Part shown: piece by piece, positions 9,159-15,508 of the stretch
Position numbering within the stretch: position 1 is the stretch's first letter
Layout: the number at the start of each line of letters is the position of its first letter
Source: Yanghanlia sp047501535
GTDB lineage: Bacteria; Pseudomonadota; Gammaproteobacteria; Burkholderiales; Burkholderiaceae_B
DNA length: 64,000 bases
Direction of reading: 5' to 3'
NCBI RefSeq assembly: GCF_047501535.1
Contig: NZ_JAZDRJ010000003.1
Coordinates: 186,001-250,000, forward strand
The notes under the pieces: generated by a model
What the model saw: the letters and a program-made list of their open reading frames with translations, nothing else
Told to the model about the DNA's origin: nothing
Databases searched by the model: none
Position numbers and translations under genes: made by a program

Positions 9159-9363
9159 GTGGGATCGCTGTTTTTGTTGGTTTTTAACTACATTTAAAGC
9201 AGCGGTTTCATCTGGATGCAATCTCTTTATGGCTTTATGCATGAGTAACTATTGCTCATATTTGGCCTAGGGTTTACCATTAAATATTCCTTCTCGGTGC
9301 GGTGCAGCATTTGCTAGGCGCGGCCTTACGAGAAAGCCGACTCACCACTTTCCTGCCCAAAAG

Positions 9364-9852
9364 ATGACCAAGGTACTGTTTGTTTGCACGGGTAATATTT
9401 GCCGCTCTCCCAGCGCTGAAGGCGTGTTCCGCCACATCGTGGAGGAGGCTGGCCTTGATGGCGTAATCAGCGTCGACTCTGCTGGCACGCATGCCTATCA
9501 CGTGGGCGAGGCGCCTGATGTACGTTCGCAGGCTGCGGCTCGCAAGCGTGGTTACGAGCTGTCCCACTATGTGGCCCGTCAGGTTAAGGCGGATGATTTC
9601 CGCGAGTTCGATCTCATCTTGGCTATGGATTGGGAAAACCTTGCCGCGTTGCAGCAAATGTGCCCCAAGGTCTATCAGCATAAGCTCATGCTTCTGATGC
9701 GTTTTTCGAACGAGTACGAAGAAGCTACGGTGCCTGATCCCTACTATGGCGGCCCTGAAGGTTTTGCTAAGGTGCTCGATTACCTTGAAGACGCCTGTGA
9801 AGGGGTTATGGAGCTCGTACGCAAGCGCGCCTTGCAGTATCAGGCAGCATAA
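9364..9852 (+). CDS. Low-molecular-weight protein-tyrosine phosphatase
   Basis: A 162-residue cytosolic phosphatase of the arsenate reductase/LMW-PTP fold. The N-terminal P-loop VCTGNICRSP carries the nucleophile Cys9 and Arg15. The general acid Asp sits in VPDPYYGG near residue 124. Family length is about 155-160. Many members act on bacterial tyrosine kinases that control exopolysaccharide, but no such kinase or polysaccharide locus is seen here, so the target is unknown. The gene stands alone, with 205 bases of AT-rich DNA before it and a strong terminator after it. Confidence 0.93.
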   Translation: MTKVLFVCTGNICRSPSAEGVFRHIVEEAGLDGVISVDSAGTHAYHVGEAPDVRSQAAARKRGYELSHYVARQVKADDFREFDLILAMDWENLAALQQMCPKVYQHKLMLLMRFSNEYEEATVPDPYYGGPEGFAKVLDYLEDACEGVMELVRKRALQYQAA

Positions 9853-9887
9853 AGCCTGGCTCTAACGTTCCCCGATAGAGGATTGAG

Positions 9888-9915
9888 AAAAAACCGCGTC
9901 CCGAACGCGGTTTTT
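9888..9915 (+). terminator. Rho-independent terminator after the tyrosine phosphatase gene
   Basis: The stem CCGCGT (9894-9899) and ACGCGG (9905-9910) encloses loop CCCGA and is extended by A/T pairs. TTTTT follows, and a matching A run precedes it. Confidence 0.9.
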
Positions 9916-9944
9916 GCGTCTGAGCAACCAGTATTTGGCCGAGT

Positions 9945-9980
9945 ACCCTATTAAATTACTCGGGTTTTGTTATAATTTAT
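9945..9980 (+). promoter_or_regulatory. Probable iscR operon promoter with IscR-type control region
   Basis: A consensus TATAAT is at 9971-9976, about 77 bases before the iscR ATG, with no good -35 hexamer. Just upstream is TATTAAATTACTCGGG (9950-9964), which resembles the ATTTACTCGGG-type core I recall from iscR promoters where [2Fe-2S]-IscR binds. The regulator identity is inferred from that resemblance. Confidence 0.6.
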
Positions 9981-10052
9981 GCATCGACGTGGCCGTGCGG
10001 ATAACCGTCTGGCGGCCATGCTTTCCAGCCTTTACAGGGGAAGGAGTCCGTC

Positions 10053-10547
10053 ATGCGTTTGACAACAAAAGGGCGGTTCGCTGTTACAGCCATGATCGAC
10101 TTGGCATTGCGACAACAGCGCGGGCCAGTCACGCTGGCCACAATCAGCGAACGCCAAAACATTTCCCTATCCTATCTTGAACAGCTTTTCGGCAAGCTGC
10201 GCCGCCACGAATTAGTAGACAGCGTGCGGGGGCCGGGCGGGGGGTATTCCCTGGCCAGGCTGGCGCGAAATATCACGGTGGCCGACATCATTTTCGCTGT
10301 GGATGAGCCCCTAGATGCTACCAATTGCGGTGGCAGGGGGAATTGCAAAGTGGGGCGTTCGCCTGGCGCAACGACCTGTATGACGCACGACCTCTGGATG
10401 ACGCTTAACCGCAAAATGATTGACTACCTGGATTCTGTCTCGCTGCAAGACCTGGTTGACCAACAACGCATGCGTCAGCTTGAAGAAGCGACCAAAGCAC
10501 AGTTGGCCGCCAAAGGCGAAGCCCTGATGAGCCGTCATCCTGCCTAG
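10053..10547 (+). CDS. iscR: Fe-S cluster-responsive regulator IscR (Rrf2 family)
   Basis: A 164-residue Rrf2 winged-helix regulator. The N-terminus MRLTTKGRFAVTAMIDLAL is characteristic of IscR. Residues Cys92, Cys98 and Cys109 with His112 match the cluster ligands Cys92, Cys98, Cys104 and His107 of E. coli. There are five extra residues between the second and third cysteines (KVGRSPGATT). Holo-IscR represses the isc operon. The gene is first in the operon and is followed 12 bases later by iscS. A strong GGGGAAGGAG ribosome binding site precedes the ATG. Confidence 0.96.
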   Translation: MRLTTKGRFAVTAMIDLALRQQRGPVTLATISERQNISLSYLEQLFGKLRRHELVDSVRGPGGGYSLARLARNITVADIIFAVDEPLDATNCGGRGNCKVGRSPGATTCMTHDLWMTLNRKMIDYLDSVSLQDLVDQQRMRQLEEATKAQLAAKGEALMSRHPA

Positions 10548-10559
10548 AAGGTCTGAATC

Positions 10560-11750
10560 ATGGCAATGGAGCCTTTGAAGCACCCGCACCCCATTTACCT
10601 CGATTATGCTGCAACCACGCCTGTCGACCCGCGCGTGGTTGAGGCCATGCTGCCTTGGCTGGCGGAACACTTTGGCAACCCGGCCTCCAATACACACATA
10701 TATGGTTGGGACGCCGAAGACGCAGTCGAGAACGCTCGCGAAGAGGTCGCCCGGCTCATTGGCGCCGACCCGCGTGAAATCGTCTGGACGTCCGGCGCCA
10801 CGGAATCTAACAATTTGGCCCTTAAAGGCGCCGCCCAGTTTTATGCGGAGCGCGGCAAGCATATTGTCACGGTCTGCACGGAACATAAGGCGGTGCTTGA
10901 TACCTGCCAAGAACTCGAACGGCAGGGGTTTGAAGTCACGTATCTGCCTGTCGCCGAGTCTGGCTTGGTTGATCCAGCCGCGTTTGCTGCGGCATTGCGT
11001 CCCGACACCATGCTGGCGTCGGTAATGGCTGTCAACAACGAGATCGGCGTCGTTCAAGACATTCCCGCCCTGGCTGCAATCTGCCAAGAGCGCGGTGTGC
11101 TGTTTCATGTTGATGCAGCCCAGGCGACGGGCAAGGTGGCCATCGATCTTTCAGAATGGCCGGTTGATCTGTTGTCCATGTCCGCCCACAAGACCTATGG
11201 GCCCAAGGGGGTAGGCGCTCTGTACGTAAGGCGTAAGCCACGTGTGCGTTTGCAGGCGCAAATCCATGGCGGTGGCCATGAAAAAGGTTATCGCTCCGGC
11301 ACACTGGCTACCCATCAGATTGTCGGCATGGGAGAAGCCTTCCGTCTGGCGCGCCTTGAAATGGCCGAGGAATTGCTGCGTATCCAGGCATTGCGTGATC
11401 GTTTATGGGCCGGGCTGTCCACTTTGGAGCAAGTGTGGCTTAACGGCGATCCGCTGCGGCGAGTCCCTCATAACCTGAATGTCAGTTTTGCGCATGTGGA
11501 AGGCGAATCGCTGTTGGCCGGCCTCAAGGGCATTGCCGTTTCTAGCGGCTCCGCCTGTACCTCAGCGAGTCAAGAGCCTTCGTATGTCATGAAAGCCTTG
11601 GGCCGCAGCGATGAACTCGCGCGCAGCGCCATCCGTTTCAGCCTGGGGCGTCAGACCACTGAAGCCGATGTCGATGCGGCCATACTGGAAGTGCGTACCT
11701 TGGTCGAACGGCTGAGGAATCTGTCACCCCTCTGGGAAGTGGAAAGCTGA
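10560..11750 (+). CDS. iscS: Cysteine desulfurase IscS
   Basis: A 396-residue PLP enzyme that takes sulfur from cysteine for Fe-S clusters, tRNA thiolation and other pathways. The PLP lysine is in MSAHKTYGPKGVGAL. The catalytic cysteine that carries the persulfide is on the loop SSGSACTSASQEPS near residue 328. These are IscS (group I) signatures, including the N-terminal YLDYAATTPVDPRV. It is the second gene of the isc operon. All expected catalytic residues are present, in contrast with its downstream neighbour. Confidence 0.97.
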   Translation: MAMEPLKHPHPIYLDYAATTPVDPRVVEAMLPWLAEHFGNPASNTHIYGWDAEDAVENAREEVARLIGADPREIVWTSGATESNNLALKGAAQFYAERGKHIVTVCTEHKAVLDTCQELERQGFEVTYLPVAESGLVDPAAFAAALRPDTMLASVMAVNNEIGVVQDIPALAAICQERGVLFHVDAAQATGKVAIDLSEWPVDLLSMSAHKTYGPKGVGALYVRRKPRVRLQAQIHGGGHEKGYRSGTLATHQIVGMGEAFRLARLEMAEELLRIQALRDRLWAGLSTLEQVWLNGDPLRRVPHNLNVSFAHVEGESLLAGLKGIAVSSGSACTSASQEPSYVMKALGRSDELARSAIRFSLGRQTTEADVDAAILEVRTLVERLRNLSPLWEVES

Positions 11751-11760
11751 GAGGTGCCGC

Positions 11761-12153
11761 ATGCGTATGGTATATAGTGAATTATTGACCGATCATTTCG
11801 AGCAGCCCCGCCATGTGGGGCGGTTTGAAGCTGATGCGACAGATGTCGGAACGGGCGTTGCGGGCACGCGTGAAACAGGCGGGGTCTTACGCTTGCAGAT
11901 CCGCGTCACCAACAGCCTGATTTCCGACACGCGTTTCCAAGCTTACGGGCCGCCCGCGCTGATTGCTGCGGGCTCGTGGTTGGCTGAAGGGCTGGTTGGC
12001 ACTTCCCTTGATCAAGCTCAGGCCCTGACTTACCAACCCATTGCCGAGGCTCTTGTACTGCCAACGGCGCGGCTGCATTTTGCATTACTGGCGGAAGACG
12101 CCATTCGCGCCGCCATTCAAGACTACAAAGACAAGCAAAAGGTGTATGCATGA
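11761..12153 (+). CDS. IscU-like protein lacking every cluster-ligand cysteine
   Basis: A 130-residue protein at the iscU position, clearly an IscU homologue: VYSELLTDHFEQPRHVG matches IscU's N-terminus, and LLAEDAIRAAIQDYKDK matches its C-terminus. It contains no cysteine at all. Compared with E. coli IscU, which I recall, Cys37 is Thr39, Asp39 is Gly41, Cys63 is Pro64 and Cys106 is Phe107. The HscA-recognition LPPVK has become LPTAR. It therefore cannot hold an Fe-S cluster in the known way. The frame is intact, has a GAGG site, and overlaps iscA by four bases, so it does not look like a dead gene. It may be a structural or regulatory partner of IscS. No true scaffold gene is in the window. 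Confidence 0.85.
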   Translation: MRMVYSELLTDHFEQPRHVGRFEADATDVGTGVAGTRETGGVLRLQIRVTNSLISDTRFQAYGPPALIAAGSWLAEGLVGTSLDQAQALTYQPIAEALVLPTARLHFALLAEDAIRAAIQDYKDKQKVYA

Positions 12154-12476
12154 ACAACATCACAATCAGCGAACGGGCCGCTGAGCACATTGCCCGCTAT
12201 CTCGATAAACGCGGCAAAGGCATTGGGCTGCGTCTTGGCATCAAGACAACCGGGTGTTCAGGCCTGGCCTACAAAATGGAATATGTAGACGAGCCACGCG
12301 CAGAAGATCTGCTCGTCGAGCAGCACGGGGTCAAACTATTTATCGATCCAGATAGCCTGCAATACATTGATGGCACTCAGGTCGATTTCGTGCGCGAAGG
12401 CTTGAACGAGGGTTTCAAATTCCTCAACCCCAACGAAAAAGCCAATTGCGGTTGCGGCGAATCGTTTACCGTTTGA
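12150..12476 (+). CDS. iscA: Iron-sulfur cluster carrier IscA (A-type)
   Basis: A 108-residue A-type carrier that accepts clusters or iron and passes them to target apoproteins. The three ligand cysteines are intact: one in IKTTGCSGLAYKM (Cys35) and two in the C-terminal NCGCGESF. The start ATG overlaps the previous stop as ATGA, so it is translationally coupled to the IscU-like gene. The usual followers hscB, hscA, fdx and iscX are absent; the next gene, after 48 bases, is pxpA. It could equally be named erpA-like, but position favours IscA. Confidence 0.93.
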   Translation: MNNITISERAAEHIARYLDKRGKGIGLRLGIKTTGCSGLAYKMEYVDEPRAEDLLVEQHGVKLFIDPDSLQYIDGTQVDFVREGLNEGFKFLNPNEKANCGCGESFTV

Positions 12477-12524
12477 ATTGGCGCCAACCCGCCCACATCA
12501 AATAAAAACTGGAGGAGCACCGGG

Positions 12525-13295
12525 ATGACGTTGTCCATCGATCTGAATTGCGACATGGGAGAAAGCTTTGGGCCTTGGGTCATGGGTAATGACGCTGAAG
12601 TCCTGCCGCTGGTAACTTCCGCCAATATCGCTTGTGGTTTTCATGCAGGCGACCCTGGCACCATGCGCAAAACAGTCGCAGCAGCGCTTGGCGAGGGCGT
12701 GGCCATTGGTGCGCATCCCGGCTTGCCTGACCTTTCCGGTTTTGGGCGTCGCAATATGGATATCACGCCGCAACAGGCTTACGACCTAGTTGTCGTACAA
12801 GTTGGCGCGCTGGCCGCCACTGCAGCCAGCCAAGGTGCGCGCCTGCACCATGTCAAGGCGCATGGCGCCTTGTACAACATGGCTGTGCGCGATATGTCTT
12901 TGGCCCGGGCGCTGGCGCAGGCGGTGCACGATATTGATCCTGCGCTGGTTTTTTACGCCTTGGCTTCCAGTGACATGGCGCGAGTGGCAGAAGATGTCGG
13001 CTTGGTTGTGGCGCACGAAGTGTTCGCCGATCGCAGCTACCAACCCGATGGCAGCCTCACCCCGCGCAGTCGGCCCGATGCCATGATTGAGGACCCGCAG
13101 CAGTCTATCCGGCAAGTATTACGTATGGTGCAGGAAGGGCGGGTTACTGCCGTCGATGGCACAGATGTAGAAGTCCGGGCCGACACGTTGTGCATACACG
13201 GCGACCAGCCCGGTGCCGTCGTTTTTGCCAGGGAAATACGCGCTGCGCTGCAAGAAGCGGGAATAGAAGTTAAAGCTGTTGCGCAGAAGGCATAA
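12525..13295 (+). CDS. pxpA: 5-oxoprolinase subunit A (LamB/YcsF family)
   Basis: A 256-residue member of the LamB/YcsF family, now known as PxpA. With PxpB and PxpC it forms the ATP-dependent enzyme that opens 5-oxoproline to glutamate. Conserved blocks are IDLNCDMGESFG at the N-terminus, SANIACGFHAGDP, GAHPGLPDLSGFGRR, HHVKAHGALYN and LCIHGDQPGA. A strong GGAGGAG site precedes the ATG. The partner genes pxpB and pxpC are not nearby, which is unusual because they are commonly linked. It is tail to tail with a BenE-type transporter gene. Confidence 0.92.
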   Translation: MTLSIDLNCDMGESFGPWVMGNDAEVLPLVTSANIACGFHAGDPGTMRKTVAAALGEGVAIGAHPGLPDLSGFGRRNMDITPQQAYDLVVVQVGALAATAASQGARLHHVKAHGALYNMAVRDMSLARALAQAVHDIDPALVFYALASSDMARVAEDVGLVVAHEVFADRSYQPDGSLTPRSRPDAMIEDPQQSIRQVLRMVQEGRVTAVDGTDVEVRADTLCIHGDQPGAVVFAREIRAALQEAGIEVKAVAQKA

Positions 13296-13316
13296 GCTGC
13301 CTGAAGCGTATTGGCC

Positions 13317-14504
13317 TTACACGCGCCGGGGGCTCAAGCCATGAACCAACATGCCAAGTAACAACCCCCAGAAAGCGCTGCCGATACCAAATAGGGCCAG
13401 CCCGGAGGCTGTCCCTAAAAAAGTCACAATGGCCGCATCGCGGCCTTTTTCTTCTTGTAGCGCCCCAGCCAAGCTACCTGCAATGGTTCCCAATAATGCC
13501 AGCCCGGCAATTGCGGCGACCAATTCGATGGGAAAAGCGGCGAAAAGGCTGACCACGGTGGCGCCGAAAATTCCCGTGAACAAATAGAACACGCCTGCCC
13601 ACACTGCGGCCATATAGCGGCGCTGAGGCTCCGGGTCGGCGTCGCGGCTCATGCAGATAGCTGCTGTGATGGCTGCCAGATTGAATGAAAAGCCCCCAAA
13701 AGGGGCCAGTACGACGCCGGCGAGCCCGGTCCAGCTGATAAGGGGGCTGGCCGGTGTGGTGTAGCCGTTAGCGCGCAAGACTGCCAGCCCTGGCACGTTC
13801 TGCGATGTCATGCTGACAATGAACAAAGGCAGAGCCACGCCCACGAAAGCCGACCAGGAAAATTCAGGCAGCATAAGTACCGGCCGGGCGGGTGTCCAAT
13901 CCAGGGTGTCGAGTCGCAACAAGCCCATCAGCCCTGCGCATACGATGCCCGCGGCCAAAGCGAGCGGAACGGTGTAGCGGGGGGTAATCAGGCGGGCGGC
14001 CAGCCAGGTTGCAAACATGGCGGCGACAAGCAACGGCTGTGACTGCATGGATGAGAAGGTGTCCATGCCAAAGCGCACGAGAATGCCTGCCAGCATAGCG
14101 GCGGCCAAATGGCGAGGCACCCATTCCATTAAGCGCTGAAAGGTACCGCTGGCGCCCGCCAGGGTGATTAGTACCGACGTAGATAAAAACACGCCAATAG
14201 CCTGATGCATGTTCAGGCCTTCCAGACCGGTGACCAGCAAGGCAGCACCAGGAGTGGACCAGGCAGTAAGAATAGGAGTGCGAAAGTATAAGGACAAGCC
14301 GATGCAGGTGGCGCCCATGCCGATGCCCAAGGCCCACATCCATGAGGACAACTCAGCCGGCGTGGCCCCGGCGGCCATGGCCGCCTGGAAAATAATCGCC
14401 ACCGAACTGGTGTAGCCGACCAGCACTGCGACAAAACCTGCCGCCACATGCGAGACGGCAAATGGCATGCGTGAAGGGGGAGTTGTCGCGGCGGGGGCGC
14501 TCAT
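13317..14504 (-). CDS. BenE-type benzoate/H+ symporter family protein
   Basis: A 395-residue polytopic membrane protein with about 11-12 hydrophobic helices. Family signatures include SSVAIIFQAAMAAGATPAEL near the N-terminus, the segment TPGAALL, and APFGGFSFNLAAITAAICM near residue 265. BenE proteins import benzoate with protons, but no benzoate degradation genes are nearby, so the substrate here may differ. It follows the nuclease gene by 15 bases and could be the last gene of the minus-strand run that starts at the GGDEF-EAL gene. Confidence 0.88.
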   Translation of the reverse strand: MSAPAATTPPSRMPFAVSHVAAGFVAVLVGYTSSVAIIFQAAMAAGATPAELSSWMWALGIGMGATCIGLSLYFRTPILTAWSTPGAALLVTGLEGLNMHQAIGVFLSTSVLITLAGASGTFQRLMEWVPRHLAAAMLAGILVRFGMDTFSSMQSQPLLVAAMFATWLAARLITPRYTVPLALAAGIVCAGLMGLLRLDTLDWTPARPVLMLPEFSWSAFVGVALPLFIVSMTSQNVPGLAVLRANGYTTPASPLISWTGLAGVVLAPFGGFSFNLAAITAAICMSRDADPEPQRRYMAAVWAGVFYLFTGIFGATVVSLFAAFPIELVAAIAGLALLGTIAGSLAGALQEEKGRDAAIVTFLGTASGLALFGIGSAFWGLLLGMLVHGLSPRRV

Positions 14505-14519
14505 CGTGCACTGTTCAGT

Positions 14520-15017
14520 TTAGTTTCGGTTGCGCTGCTCATAGCGCCACTGCCAGGGTGCTTGCGGGTTGCGCCGCCCCCACAGGCCGCTTCTGCTGGC
14601 TTTGGCCTGATCTTGTAAACGATACAGGCTGCGGTCTTTGACATAACGGTTGTACACCCAGGCCGAGCCCGAGGCTACCATTTCCTCATTGACGTTTTTG
14701 CCGTCGCAGAACACATCGCCCAGTATGCGATCGTACTGATCATGGCCATCGGTGAGGATGAGCGCCGTGGAGCCCGGGCGGCACAGCTTACGCAGATAAT
14801 CGCGGGAACGCAGGCCGTGCGCCTGTTCGAGTTCGGGAGCGTCGATCTGTTGCATGCGTACGCGCAAGGTGCCGCGTTCGCCGGGGCAGAGCACTCTCAT
14901 GCTGTCGCCATCGTGGACGGCGTTAACGGTGCATTCCAGCTGTTTTTGCGCATGAACCGGCGCTGACAGTAGCCAGCAGGCTGAAGCAAATAAAAGGGCA
15001 GGCAGCAATTGACGCAT
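14520..15017 (-). CDS. Exported thermonuclease-family protein (staphylococcal nuclease fold)
   Basis: A 165-residue protein starting at ATG 15017, which avoids overlap with the upstream thioesterase gene and gives a clean signal peptide (LLPALLFASACWLLSAPVHA, cut after AQ). The SNase core follows: VNAVHDGDSMRVLC, then MQQIDAPELEQAHGLRSRD with the metal-binding Asp and a catalytic Arg, and DQYDRILGDVFCDGKNVNEEM with the second Arg. It is probably a periplasmic or secreted, calcium-dependent nuclease that degrades nucleic acids. Its biological use here is unknown. Confidence 0.9.
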   Translation of the reverse strand: MRQLLPALLFASACWLLSAPVHAQKQLECTVNAVHDGDSMRVLCPGERGTLRVRMQQIDAPELEQAHGLRSRDYLRKLCRPGSTALILTDGHDQYDRILGDVFCDGKNVNEEMVASGSAWVYNRYVKDRSLYRLQDQAKASRSGLWGRRNPQAPWQWRYEQRNRN

Positions 15018-15048
15018 GGTAGATGTCCTCGAGCGTTGTGATGAGGAT

Positions 15049-15486
15049 TCAGGCTTTATGACGAACATACTTGAACGTGCCGGACGCCGAGGCGACCAAG
15101 TGTTCGCCGTCCATCCAGACTTCTGATCGAGCGAAAAAAACGGTGCGTCCGATCTTTTCCGGGCGGCCCGATGCGATCAGCCATTTACCCTCACCACTAT
15201 CAAGAAACTGGGTGGTGAGCGATAGTGTAACGGAATGGACGGCCGGCTCGCCTTCGGGGCGGTAGCAGCCGCTATATCCGGCTACCGAATCGAGCAAAGT
15301 ACACAAGACTCCGCCATGGACGCGAGCTGTGCGGTTGGTCACATTCTTCACGATGGGTAAATGCATTTCTGCGTAGTCTTCCCGCCATACGGCGAGTTGT
15401 ACGCCAAGCCAGTCCAAATAAGGGTTTTGTGTAGAAAGTGTTTGTCGTGCCGCCGTTTCCGGCGACAGAATGGAAGAGTTCTGCAT
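15049..15486 (-). CDS. PaaI-type thioesterase (hotdog fold)
   Basis: A 145-residue single hotdog-domain protein of the PaaI/YdiI class. The active-site helix is RVHGGVLCTLLDSVAG, and the later strand SLTTQFLD is also typical. Members hydrolyse acyl-CoA thioesters, such as phenylacetyl-CoA intermediates, but the acyl group cannot be judged from the sequence. It lies 22 bases after the GGDEF-EAL gene and 31 bases before the nuclease gene, so all may be cotranscribed. The N-terminal 20 residues are not conserved in the family. Confidence 0.85.
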   Translation of the reverse strand: MQNSSILSPETAARQTLSTQNPYLDWLGVQLAVWREDYAEMHLPIVKNVTNRTARVHGGVLCTLLDSVAGYSGCYRPEGEPAVHSVTLSLTTQFLDSGEGKWLIASGRPEKIGRTVFFARSEVWMDGEHLVASASGTFKYVRHKA

Positions 15487-15508
15487 TGTTTCTGAGAAAA
15501 AAGTGCTA

